The position numbers and the translations under genes are program-made. Positions 26,593 through 33,980 of a DNA stretch of 64,000 nucleotides are shown here, one piece after another. Each line of letters opens with the position of its first letter. Position 1 is the first letter of the stretch. The stretch spans positions 62,001-126,000 of the forward strand of contig JAOUNS010000007.1 in assembly GCA_029880855.1 (NCBI GenBank), in the 5' to 3' direction. Source of the DNA: Gammaproteobacteria bacterium. Its GTDB lineage: Bacteria; Pseudomonadota; Gammaproteobacteria; UBA6429; Thiohalophilaceae. The notes below the pieces were generated by a model. The model did no database searches. It worked only from the letters and a program-made list of their open reading frames with translations, and was not told where the DNA came from.

Positions 26593-26889
26593 ATGCGCAA
26601 GGCCCTCAATCTGCTCAAGACCCTGCAACCGGATGTGATCACTGCCGAATTCATCTACTCTCCCATGGACAGTGCCCGCATCAGCAATCTGGAATCCCTG
26701 TTCGCCGCCCTGCAATTCAAACAACGTCTTCCACAATTATTGGTCTTTATTGAAAAAGAAGAACTGCACCATCCGGCCAAACTCGATTCCGGTGATCTCA
26801 ATCTCACCACCCCCCTCTGCCACCCCATCGACGCGGACGTGTTGGAACAGCAACTTGCAACCTATGCCATGAGTGATTCACAGGCCTGA
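26593..26889 (+). CDS. Hypothetical protein, start unclear
   Basis: The frame is open from well before 26490 and the translation from about there (VPWRQLPAIVERGGYPDF) looks protein-like, but no ATG, GTG or TTG occurs in frame until the ATG at 26593. That start gives 98 residues. The visible part has a MRKALNLLKTLQPDVITAEF stretch reminiscent of a receiver-like alpha/beta fold without a clear phosphorylation site. A truncated gene, an unusual start codon or an upstream frameshift are all possible. Function unknown. Confidence 0.45.
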   Translation: MRKALNLLKTLQPDVITAEFIYSPMDSARISNLESLFAALQFKQRLPQLLVFIEKEELHHPAKLDSGDLNLTTPLCHPIDADVLEQQLATYAMSDSQA

Positions 26890-26907
26890 ACACATTTTTC
26901 ACTTCGA

Positions 26908-26944
26908 AACATAACGCAAAGTCGTAAAGGCGCGAAGAACACAA
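26908..26944 (+). repeat. Interspersed GCAAAG/CGCGAAG repeat, copy 1
   Basis: The segment AACATAACGCAAAGTCGTAA and the following GGCGCGAAGAACAC recur with small changes at 31466-31502 and, inverted, at 31588-31627. Related shorter copies lie at 30503-30531, 44831-44894, 51042-51168 and 53510-53599. It sits between two convergent genes. Confidence 0.6.
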
Positions 26945-26960
26945 AATTGATACTATATGT

Positions 26961-27539
26961 TTAAAGATACCAGCGCAGCACCACCCCCAGGCTGCTGCCG
27001 TCAACGACAGGCACCCCGGCGGCCTTGTGCTCAACATGCGTGTAATATAAGGCGTAACCATTATAGTCTGTGTCAAGATATTCCAGCGAGAGACGAACGC
27101 CAAGAGCAGGGTCATATTTCCACTCCTGCCCGCTGTTGATATTGGTCAACCTGAGTCGGGTGCCAAGGTGCAAGACCAGCCCCGCCCCGTAGCGCCACTG
27201 CCCCTGCGTGTGCAGGGCCATTACATCAATATGGCGTGTAAACCAGGAGGTCTCATTATCACCGGTGGGATTGAGATAGAGACTGGTAAAATTGATGGTC
27301 TGCCCCACACTGACCGACAGGGCAAACGTCTCATCCATACTCCACATCATCCCCACCGCCCAACGCAGCAAACCGCCCGCATCCACCTGTTTATCTGCAG
27401 GTGCCGTCAGCTGACTCGCAGACGGCACCTGATCACCGCCACCGTGCAGGCCGAACTCCACCGTATAGCGGGCCGACTCTGCCTGTAGCGGCTGCCAGGA
27501 TAGAAACAGAACAACCGGTAATACCAACCATCGGCTCAT
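26961..27539 (-). CDS. Small outer-membrane beta-barrel-like protein
   Basis: The 192-residue product has a signal peptide (1-20, ending LQA) and alternating strands with aromatic girdle residues, such as RYTVEFGLHGG and GYALYYTHVEHK, ending VVLRWYL. This suggests a small eight-strand barrel. No specific family is recognised. It is convergent with the short gene on its left. Confidence 0.65.
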   Translation of the reverse strand: MSRWLVLPVVLFLSWQPLQAESARYTVEFGLHGGGDQVPSASQLTAPADKQVDAGGLLRWAVGMMWSMDETFALSVSVGQTINFTSLYLNPTGDNETSWFTRHIDVMALHTQGQWRYGAGLVLHLGTRLRLTNINSGQEWKYDPALGVRLSLEYLDTDYNGYALYYTHVEHKAAGVPVVDGSSLGVVLRWYL

Positions 27540-27904
27540 TTACATCATACCCACTGTCGATTCTCAGAAATCACACTGGAAATGTAACATTTCCAACCGG
27601 GAAAACCAGACAAAAAAATCCGGCAACGCAATTTTCGCAGCACAGCCACAGGACATATGTCGGCAATATTCCTTGTTTATCTTAATCTTTCTTATTGTTT
27701 ATTATGATGTTTTTCCGGCGTTATATTATTTTCACAACACATTTCAAAACCGGCTGCCCCTGCCTGGTTTGGTGTAATGACTCAACTGTTGACGGCTGCT
27801 CCCGGATACGGTTCCGCCATGCCCTCCACGCCTGTTCCGTCACAGGTCATCACATCGCAAACGACTCAGGCAGCTATACTTGAAAAACAAGGAGCACCTC
27901 TTTC
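27540..27904. other. Intergenic region, nothing recognised
   Basis: This AT-rich region lies between divergent genes (starts at 27539 and 27905) and must hold their promoters. Short open frames inside have no ribosome site or protein-like composition. No clear operator or hairpin is visible. Confidence 0.4.
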
Positions 27905-28822
27905 ATGCATGCATCGAAAACAAATCCCGCTTTCTCGTTTGTTGCCTTGCTTGGCGCCACACGACCACCGTTTTTAATTCTTACCCCGGCCTGTGTCTTC
28001 CTGGGTTATGCCACCGCCACACTCGCCGCACCGCAGATTGATATGATGTTGTTCCTGCTGGTGTTGGCGGGTGCCTTGTGTGCCCATATCAGCGTGAATG
28101 CATTTAACGAGTATTTCGACTTTAAGAGCGGCCTGGATCTGCACACGACACGCACTCCGTTCAGCGGCGGCAGCGGCAGTCTGCCCGCCAATCCACAGAT
28201 GGCCCGGGCGGTGTTCTATCTGGCTTGGAGCAGCTTGCTTATCACTACCCTGATTGGTCTTTATTGTCTGAGTCTGCGCGGGATTGCGCTGTTACCACTG
28301 GGTCTGTTCGGTGTGCTGGTGATCCTGGCCTATACCCCCTGGATCACCCGTCACCCCCTGGCTTGTCTGTTGGCGCCCGGGCTTGGTTTTGGACCGTTGA
28401 TGGTAATGGGCACGCATGTGGTGCTCAGCGGGGAGTACAACATCTCGGCGCTGCTGGTTTCATTGACACCGTTTTTTTTGGTGAACAACCTGTTACTGCT
28501 GAATCAGTTCCCCGATATTGATGCAGATCGCGGTGTCGGTCGTCAACATTATCCCCTGTTGCTGGGCAAGCAAAAGGCCTCGATTATCTTTGGCCTGTTT
28601 ATGCTTGCCGCCTGGTTACCGATCCTTGTGGGGATGATAATAAAAATACTGCCGATTAATACATTGCTTGGCCTGTTAACACTGCCGGTAGCGATAATCA
28701 CCGCGATTGCGGTTTATCGGAACCATCACACCATTGAGAAGCTGTTACCCTGGATGGGACTGAATGTTGTCATCAATATCGCAACACCAGTTTTGACAGC
28801 AACAGGGATTTTATGGTCGTGA
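27905..28822 (+). CDS. UbiA-family prenyltransferase (MenA-like)
   Basis: The 305-residue membrane protein has eight or nine helices and the two Asp-rich motifs of the family: NAFNEYFDFKSGLD (about 66-79) and NQFPDIDADRGVG (about 199-211). It follows an AGGAG site. The pattern is closest to 1,4-dihydroxy-2-naphthoate prenyltransferases of menaquinone synthesis. Other men genes are not nearby, so the acceptor is not certain. Confidence 0.85.
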   Translation: MHASKTNPAFSFVALLGATRPPFLILTPACVFLGYATATLAAPQIDMMLFLLVLAGALCAHISVNAFNEYFDFKSGLDLHTTRTPFSGGSGSLPANPQMARAVFYLAWSSLLITTLIGLYCLSLRGIALLPLGLFGVLVILAYTPWITRHPLACLLAPGLGFGPLMVMGTHVVLSGEYNISALLVSLTPFFLVNNLLLLNQFPDIDADRGVGRQHYPLLLGKQKASIIFGLFMLAAWLPILVGMIIKILPINTLLGLLTLPVAIITAIAVYRNHHTIEKLLPWMGLNVVINIATPVLTATGILWS

Positions 28823-28824
28823 AT

Positions 28825-29379
28825 CTAATACCAATACTCGGGATAGTGACGGTTTGCCGAAAGGTTATTTACCAGTACAGCCACCACTAACATCACCAGC
28901 GCGCCGAGAAACACCGGTGTCAATGTATACCAGTAACCCAGTTGATGAATGGAGTCGCCGCCGACCACCGCGATAAGGGCGGTTGCGCCACCGGGCGGAT
29001 GCAGGGTGCGCGTATAATGCATCACACCGATGGCAATACTCACGGCCAGTGCCGCCGCAAACATGGGTTGCTCCGGCAATAACAGATAAAAACTAACACC
29101 CACTACAGCAGAAAACAGATGTCCACCCAGCAGATTTCGCGGTTGGGCAAACGGACTGAGCGGAATGCCATACAACAATACGGCGGATGCACCGAAGGAA
29201 CCGATCAAAAACAGGCTGTCTTGCAAATGCAAACCCTGCAGGTGGCCAATGAAATAAATCCCGGCAATACCAAAAAATGCACCAATCACTGACCAGATCA
29301 TTTCCGATACCGGCGCACGCGGCGGACAACGCTTGCCGCCGCGCATTTTGGCAACATAATTTCTGAGAAAAGTAATCAC
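28825..29379 (-). CDS. HPP-family membrane protein
   Basis: The 184-residue protein has four or five membrane helices and the family signature THPPG-type motif (RTLHPPGGATAL near residues 124-135). The start is GTG after an AGGTTGG site. HPP proteins have been linked to nitrite transport in some organisms; the role here is not shown. It is convergent with the prenyltransferase gene, 2 nt apart. Confidence 0.85.
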   Translation of the reverse strand: MITFLRNYVAKMRGGKRCPPRAPVSEMIWSVIGAFFGIAGIYFIGHLQGLHLQDSLFLIGSFGASAVLLYGIPLSPFAQPRNLLGGHLFSAVVGVSFYLLLPEQPMFAAALAVSIAIGVMHYTRTLHPPGGATALIAVVGGDSIHQLGYWYTLTPVFLGALVMLVVAVLVNNLSANRHYPEYWY

Positions 29380-29409
29380 GCTGATACCAACCTGATGTCG
29401 AAGTGACGA

Positions 29410-29739
29410 TTAAGCGGAATGGATTTCAACTTCCGTTGCCGTCATATCGCCATCCATGTCGATATAAATATTTGCCACATTGGGCATCTTGTAGAGGATA
29501 TAGCCGGCCATCATGATCTTTAAATTCTCATTGTCGGTTTCAATTGCCGTGAGGAGTTTATCGGCAGCCACCTGACAACGCTGTGTATCAGACAGTTTAT
29601 CCACCCAAACACGGCTCATTTGCCAACCCTGGTCCATATCCCGATCCATTTTCTCGAACAACTCAACCGCATCTGAAATTACAAATTCAGGGACATCAAT
29701 GCGGATCGGTTGTTCGCCGGCAATTACGTTTAAAATCAT
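29410..29739 (-). CDS. Conserved-looking 109-residue cytosolic protein, unknown
   Basis: A soluble acidic protein with a beta-rich first part (MILNVIAGEQPIRIDVPEFVI) and helical middle. A ribosome site (AGGA) precedes the ATG. There are no recognised catalytic motifs and only one Cys. It is probably co-transcribed with the HPP gene 30 nt downstream. Function unknown. Confidence 0.6.
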   Translation of the reverse strand: MILNVIAGEQPIRIDVPEFVISDAVELFEKMDRDMDQGWQMSRVWVDKLSDTQRCQVAADKLLTAIETDNENLKIMMAGYILYKMPNVANIYIDMDGDMTATEVEIHSA

Positions 29740-29816
29740 GAATCTATCCTTTCATTTCCGTACAGATGTGCAAAAATAGCGCTGTATTGTATCCCATCCC
29801 GGCAGGAGAGTAAGCC

Positions 29817-30491
29817 ATGATGTTGCAAATTCCCGGCGTATTAAACCCGACTCAACTGGAAACAGTCCGCAATTTATTGTCCAGGGCGCGCTTTGTGGAT
29901 GGCAAATTGTCCGCCGGCATGGCGGCGAAAAAAGTCAAAAACAACGAAGAACTGGCCGCCGATGCGCAGGAAATCAACCAGTTGAACAACATCGTCATGG
30001 GCAGCCTGGTCCAGCATCCCATCTACCAAAGCGGCGCCCTGCCCACCCGTATCGCTGTCCCCTTTTACGCCCGTTACGGCACCGGTAAACAATATGGCGA
30101 TCATGTGGATGATCCGGTGATGGGACCGCCCGGTCAGCGCTATCGCTCCGATGTTTCCATCACGGTATTTTTAAATGAGCCTGATGAATATACCGGCGGC
30201 GAACTGACTATACGCACTGCATTCGGAGATCGTCAGGTCAAGTTACCTGCCGGTGATGCCATTATGTATCCATCTGCCAGCTTACATCACGTCGCTGAAG
30301 TTACCCGTGGCGAGCGACTCGTCGCGGTCACCTGGCTGCAAAGTATGATCCGCGATCCGGCCAAACGGGAATTGTTATATGAAATGAATCTGGTCAGGGA
30401 AAAACTGCTGCATGAACACGCAAATATGGATGAAACCAAAAAGCTGGATATCTGTTATGCCAACCTGATTCGCATGTGGGCCGAGGTTTAA
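29817..30491 (+). CDS. PKHD-type Fe(II)/2-oxoglutarate hydroxylase (PiuC/YbiX-like)
   Basis: The 224-residue protein has the iron ligands HVD (His96, Asp98) and a distal His (157 or 158, LHHVAEV), with Arg167 (GERLVAVTW) placed to bind 2-oxoglutarate. The N-terminal MMLQIPGVL and C-terminal NLIRMWAEV regions are typical of the PiuC/YbiX family, often associated with iron uptake. An AGGAG site precedes the first of two ATGs. Confidence 0.92.
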   Translation: MMLQIPGVLNPTQLETVRNLLSRARFVDGKLSAGMAAKKVKNNEELAADAQEINQLNNIVMGSLVQHPIYQSGALPTRIAVPFYARYGTGKQYGDHVDDPVMGPPGQRYRSDVSITVFLNEPDEYTGGELTIRTAFGDRQVKLPAGDAIMYPSASLHHVAEVTRGERLVAVTWLQSMIRDPAKRELLYEMNLVREKLLHEHANMDETKKLDICYANLIRMWAEV

Positions 30492-30502
30492 AAAGAAAAG
30501 AT

Positions 30503-30531
30503 TTAACCGTCAAGGCGCCAAGAACACCGAG
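30503..30531 (+). repeat. Interspersed repeat, degenerate copy
   Basis: TTAACCGTCAAGGCGCCAAG followed by AACACCGAG resembles the AACGCAAAG...GCGCGAAGAACAC element at 26908. It lies just downstream of the hydroxylase gene and upstream of a terminator hairpin. Confidence 0.4.
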
Positions 30532-30575
30532 TATTGAATTCTGCGTAACATTGTTTCACTGCTTGAGATGTGCTC

Positions 30576-30604
30576 AAAAAAAAGCCCGCTGTCGCGGGCT
30601 TTCT
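30576..30604 (-). terminator. Rho-independent terminator
   Basis: The perfect stem AGCCCGC/GCGGGCT with TGTC loop (30583-30600) is followed on the minus strand by a run of seven T (30582-30576). It ends the 30629-30844 gene and may also stop plus-strand transcription from the hydroxylase gene. Confidence 0.85.
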
Positions 30605-30628
30605 TGGATTCGTCATATAATCGACAGA

Positions 30629-30844
30629 TTACATGTTGCGCTGTGAACCCTTTTCTTTATGGGCGATGTCTATCACCTTGGTCGCCAGTTCAGCATACTT
30701 CTGACGGTAGTGGTGCAACGGGTGGCCGGCGCCGGCAGTGTCAGTGAAATAGTCTTCAGCTTCAACACCATTAGCGCGTTCGTATTCGATGAATTTTTTC
30801 TGCATTTCCAGCATTTCCTGGATCAGCTTCTGCTTATCGCTCAT
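30629..30844 (-). CDS. 71-residue helical protein, unknown
   Basis: A short charged protein with an N-terminal amphipathic helix (KLIQEMLEMQKKFIEYER) and a HPLHHYRQKYAELATKVIDIAHKEK segment. An AGAGGT site precedes the ATG. It is followed by a strong terminator and lies downstream of the DsrC-like gene, so a role linked to sulfur metabolism is possible but unproven. Confidence 0.65.
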   Translation of the reverse strand: MSDKQKLIQEMLEMQKKFIEYERANGVEAEDYFTDTAGAGHPLHHYRQKYAELATKVIDIAHKEKGSQRNM

Positions 30845-30972
30845 GACTTGTACCTCTGTAAGTACTTGATTTTATTAACCTCAAAAAGAGACGCCGAATT
30901 CAATGCCGGAAATATAGCACAGGCACATCGACGTCCCTATATCCATTTTGGCCTAGGGCCGGACATTTCGGC

Positions 30973-31311
30973 CTAGTAACCGCCTTTACGAGTACTTTGC
31001 GGTAAACCTGCAATTTTACGGCCCTGCTTTGAAGGCATTTGCGGGAACATCAGGTACATATCCTTGGACGATACCTTCTTACCCCATTTATTGCCCATAT
31101 CCTTCAGAATGGTACGCTCATTTGGCTCGTTGCCTGCGTTGTTAAAATGCTCTTCACGCAGATATGCGACAACATCCCAGTGCTCCTGGGTCATTTCGAT
31201 ACCTTCTGCTTCGGCCAGAACCTTACCGACATCTTCGTTCCAGTCTTCCTGGTTTACCAGATAACCATTTTCAGTTGTTTCGATTGTTTTACCGTTTACT
31301 TCAATAGACAT
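30973..31311 (-). CDS. DsrC/TusE-family protein lacking both redox cysteines
   Basis: The 112-residue protein aligns by eye with the operon DsrC over its full length: MSIEVNGK, the GYLVN..DWNEDVG stretch, EHWDVVAYLREEHF and IAGLP near the end. The C-terminal arm, where DsrC has CKYAGLPKPTGC, reads RKIAGLPQSTRK, so both sulfur-carrying cysteines are replaced. Cys-less members have been called RspA and proposed to be regulators; that is literature knowledge and not shown here. I choose the ATG at 31311, after GAGGGAAGA; an upstream ATG at 31329 has no ribosome site. Confidence 0.88.
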   Translation of the reverse strand: MSIEVNGKTIETTENGYLVNQEDWNEDVGKVLAEAEGIEMTQEHWDVVAYLREEHFNNAGNEPNERTILKDMGNKWGKKVSSKDMYLMFPQMPSKQGRKIAGLPQSTRKGGY

Positions 31312-31465
31312 TATTCTTCCCTCTCTCATATACGCAGATGAAATCGTACAGATTGAAATCGGGCCGTATTAGACCAGATCAGCGGGCCGAAAAAAATACC
31401 CAAAGGGGATAGATCAGGCGCTCATCGCACAATTTCGGCCGACAATGGATATATCTTGTTCAGGG

Positions 31466-31502
31466 AACATAACGCAAAGGTCGCAAAGACGCGAAGAAAA
31501 CC
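31466..31502 (+). repeat. Interspersed repeat, copy 2 (left arm of inverted pair)
   Basis: AACATAACGCAAAGGTCGCA followed by AAGACGCGAAGAAAACC. It is nearly identical to the copy at 26908 and inverted relative to 31588-31627. Confidence 0.65.
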
Positions 31503-31587
31503 AGTTACTTTAGCTTTGCATAAAACAGGACCAGTGCCTTATCCTGAAAACAGAGTACTCATTTGCTACATGAGAAAATTAATACGC

Positions 31588-31627
31588 TTTGCGTCCTCTG
31601 CGTCTTTGCGGCCTTTGCGTTATGTTG
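31588..31627 (-). repeat. Interspersed repeat, copy 3 (right arm of inverted pair)
   Basis: The minus strand reads CAACATAACGCAAAGGCCGC and continues AAAGACGCAGAGGACGC, matching the left arm at 31466. The pair could fold into a long imperfect hairpin. Confidence 0.65.
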
Positions 31628-31643
31628 TGGTATCTGAAAACAG

Positions 31644-32327
31644 CTAGGATGTTTCCTTGACGGGTTTGATGCCCTTCTGCGGGACGAAGATACCACAGCC
31701 CAGGTGCCTGCCCGGTCCGATGCCCCGCTGTTGCAGGCGCACTGAGTGTTCCTTGTCCAGATCGGCCACCATGATGCTGCGTGTCGCAAGATCGCCATCC
31801 GGAGTCCGGATAGTATGCTGCTTGCCGGCCATCATTTTTTTCACCGGTATGCCCAGGTCCTTGAGTTGTTCTGCCACGGCCAGCAGGAACTGCTCTTCGC
31901 TCTGTCCGGCATCACAGATCACATAGCGTGAAAACAGGATGGTCATATCACTGAGTGGTTTGATGCCTGCTTCACCGACGGTGAGACTGTAGCCGTCGAT
32001 ATCCAGCGTTTTGCCGGTCAGTTGTTTGGCATCATCGATTCGTGCTTTGGGGACACGCAACATCATGCGCGTACGGCGCGACAGGTGCAGGACCTCATTG
32101 GTGGGGTCTTCAGGTCTGAGCCAGCCGTTACCCGATTCCGCGACGTGGATTTGATGGATACCGGCCAGTTCCTCTTCAATAATCCAGTCCAGTACAGCAT
32201 GGATAGCCTGTGACAACGACCAGGCATGTTCCAGCGGCAACATCTTGCAATCCAGTTTAAAAACCAGATCGACAACATCATCAGGCACACTGAATGCTTC
32301 TTTGCTTTTTTCCTCTGACCAGAACAT
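31644..32327 (-). CDS. Orphan Cas6-like RNA endonuclease (Cmx6-type)
   Basis: The 227-residue protein begins MFWSEE..., with VPDDVVDLVFKLDCKMLP, ESGNGWLRP, LSRRTRMMLRVP and a glycine-rich loop near the C-terminus (LQQRGIGPGRHLGCGIF, followed by PQKGI). This pattern is that of the Cas6/Cmx6 family assigned to type I-MYXAN systems. No other cas gene and no repeat-spacer array exists in the window. It is followed upstream by a 63-residue protein gene and a TauD-type dioxygenase gene in the same orientation. Its RNA target, if any, is unknown. Confidence 0.78.
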   Translation of the reverse strand: MFWSEEKSKEAFSVPDDVVDLVFKLDCKMLPLEHAWSLSQAIHAVLDWIIEEELAGIHQIHVAESGNGWLRPEDPTNEVLHLSRRTRMMLRVPKARIDDAKQLTGKTLDIDGYSLTVGEAGIKPLSDMTILFSRYVICDAGQSEEQFLLAVAEQLKDLGIPVKKMMAGKQHTIRTPDGDLATRSIMVADLDKEHSVRLQQRGIGPGRHLGCGIFVPQKGIKPVKETS

Positions 32328-32336
32328 GATATCCGC

Positions 32337-32528
32337 CTATCGTCCGGCCGAAGTGAAGACGGCCTCCAGTTTTTCTTCCCAGTTTTCCGGTGTATCGCTG
32401 AACGGTGGTTTGACATCCATACGGAAAAACATTTCACCGCCTTTGGCTTTTTCAACAACGCGTTTTTCCAGATCGGCAAAACTCTCCAGATCATATCCTT
32501 CCATCAATACTTCACTTAACCATAACAT
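32337..32528 (-). CDS. 63-residue hypothetical protein
   Basis: A small acidic soluble protein (MLWLSEVLMEGYDLESFADL at the start, AVFTSAGR at the end) preceded by an AGGATAG site. It lies 9 nt before the Cas6-like gene, so the two are probably co-translated. It has no recognised domain. An association with the Cas6-like protein is inferred from position. Confidence 0.6.
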   Translation of the reverse strand: MLWLSEVLMEGYDLESFADLEKRVVEKAKGGEMFFRMDVKPPFSDTPENWEEKLEAVFTSAGR

Positions 32529-32577
32529 CAGTTCTATCCTGTAATTTTAAGTCTGCGCCGGTGCATGCAGGAATACA

Positions 32578-33525
32578 TTATGCTGCGCTGTCTGTAGCAC
32601 ACTGCATCACATCGGTGTGCGCAATGCGATCAAAGTATCGCGCTCGATATAAAAGACGTTGTTGCTGTTCGCTGTCCGCAAAGGCCAGTCGATTATGCAA
32701 CACATTATTCCCCAAATAACCTTCACCCGGTTGCAGACGATGGCGAAAAATCCACGGGTTGCTGTCATCCTCCATGAACGCTTTCATGCAGGCCACAGCC
32801 TCACTGGTCAATTTGTCTTCACGCCAAACGATACTGCGGGTACGTGCGGTATAGCGCATGTGCAGGTTACCCTGTGAATCGATGGAAAAAACCGGCCCGC
32901 TCTGCGCGGCGCGGATCTCTTCACCGCCCTCATTGTTCGGCGGAATGGTCATCGCACGGGGATGCATTAACGCAGTTATATAGTCGGGATTGGTATCTCT
33001 CAAGTGCAAATAGGCAATTTCATGATCCAGCAACAAATTGTCGCCGCCCTGTGCGGCATTGCGCACGCAATGCAGGATCATGCCCCGGATCTGTTCCTCG
33101 GGCTTATTATAGTATCCATCGGAATGCCAACTAATGGGACGATTGGTATAGGGGATATAGGCGGTGTGACGACCGCTGTTCATTACTTGCAATGTAGTAA
33201 TGGCATCTTCATCGGCACACAAATTATTGTCCAGTCTCTCCAGTCCGAAGCGCCGTCCCAGTGCGCGTACGACTTGCTTGCTGCTGATATCGCCGGCGGT
33301 AATTCGGTAAACCGCCATATTGGTTTTGCAGCAAAGGTTGAGCAAGGCCTGATATTCCTCATCAGTTAATGCGGTTGCATCCTGCACTTCCACCACTAAT
33401 TGTGCTGTTTCCGTTGGATAACCGGTCAGTTTTTGCTCACGCCAACGGGTATATTGCGCGATGTTTTCCAGTAAAAAAGGACTGGATTGGTACAGGCTGT
33501 GAGAATTTACGTCTGGTGCATGCAT
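32578..33525 (-). CDS. TauD/TfdA-family Fe(II)/2-oxoglutarate dioxygenase
   Basis: The 315-residue protein has the HSD iron motif (His134, Asp136, in ISWHSDGYY) and a distal His277 (NVLHNRLAF), with a downstream RLLYRARYF that may bind 2-oxoglutarate. Members hydroxylate small molecules such as taurine or other sulfonates; the substrate cannot be named. It is divergent from dsrA and heads the short unit with the 63-residue and Cas6-like genes. Confidence 0.85.
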   Translation of the reverse strand: MHAPDVNSHSLYQSSPFLLENIAQYTRWREQKLTGYPTETAQLVVEVQDATALTDEEYQALLNLCCKTNMAVYRITAGDISSKQVVRALGRRFGLERLDNNLCADEDAITTLQVMNSGRHTAYIPYTNRPISWHSDGYYNKPEEQIRGMILHCVRNAAQGGDNLLLDHEIAYLHLRDTNPDYITALMHPRAMTIPPNNEGGEEIRAAQSGPVFSIDSQGNLHMRYTARTRSIVWREDKLTSEAVACMKAFMEDDSNPWIFRHRLQPGEGYLGNNVLHNRLAFADSEQQQRLLYRARYFDRIAHTDVMQCATDSAA

Positions 33526-33643
33526 GAGATGGCTGCTCTTTCATTCCGCCACGATAATTCAGGATTAAATATCAGCATATTGTAATACAGGCTCGCGCTG
33601 ATATGCGTCAATTAATTAAATTTATCAAATACGGCCATGAGTA

Positions 33644-33672
33644 TTCACGTCGACTGCAAAGGGATATATAAT
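33644..33672 (+). promoter_or_regulatory. Candidate sigma-70 promoter upstream of dsrA
   Basis: TTCACG (4 of 6 to TTGACA) and a perfect TATAAT separated by 17 nt. It is about 300 nt upstream of dsrA, so it would give a long leader. Other start sites nearer the gene are possible. Confidence 0.35.
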
Positions 33673-33903
33673 GCCGCGCCTGAACAAGACGGGTGATATC
33701 GTTAACCCCTTGTTTGTATTAGTAGAAATTGATTTTCTGCCTGCGCAGAGTTTAGCGGCAAAAATAAAGAACAAGGCACATGAAGTGCTGATATACCCCA
33801 TTGTGGATATCACGGGGATAGAATTTCACCCCATTGGTGAGGTTCTCCTCCTCGCCCTGTCGCCCTAGACTTCACGCAGCTACACGTATGGGTTTCAAGG
33901 CCG

Positions 33904-33915
33904 CAGCAATTGCTG
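33904..33915. promoter_or_regulatory. Palindrome upstream of dsrA, candidate operator
   Basis: A perfect 12-bp inverted repeat, CAGCAATTGCTG, lies 65 nt upstream of the dsrA ATG. It is the strongest symmetry in this region. No regulator can be named. Confidence 0.35.
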
Positions 33916-33980
33916 TGTCCATAGAAAATTAAATAAACATATTGCCGACAAAACTGGTTACATTCTCAAAGGAGAACACC

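Larger units (their letters stand above)
31312..31643. other. Intergenic region with a pair of inverted interspersed repeats
   Basis: This region separates the 3' end of the Cas6-like gene from the start of the Cys-less DsrC gene and must hold the promoter of the latter. It contains two copies of the interspersed repeat in opposite orientation (31466-31502 and 31588-31627) about 85 nt apart. No coding sequence is supported. Confidence 0.55.
33526..33980. other. Divergent intergenic region upstream of dsrA
   Basis: This region lies between the dioxygenase and dsrA starts. On the plus strand, TTCACG (33644-33649), a 17-nt spacer and TATAAT (33667-33672) form a plausible sigma-70 promoter. A perfect 12-bp palindrome CAGCAATTGCTG lies at 33904-33915, about 65 nt before dsrA, and could be an operator. 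dsrA has a strong AAGGAGAA ribosome site. A 65-codon open frame inside (33671-33868) lacks support. Confidence 0.45.

Noticed and set aside
31441-31640. Possible CRISPR array next to the Cas6-like gene
   Set aside because: There are only two repeat copies, in opposite orientation and with no regular spacers; the same element occurs elsewhere between genes.
33671-33868. 65-codon plus-strand frame upstream of dsrA
   Set aside because: Its ATG overlaps the -10 element of a candidate promoter, it has no ribosome site and overlaps another open frame on the other strand; kept as regulatory DNA.
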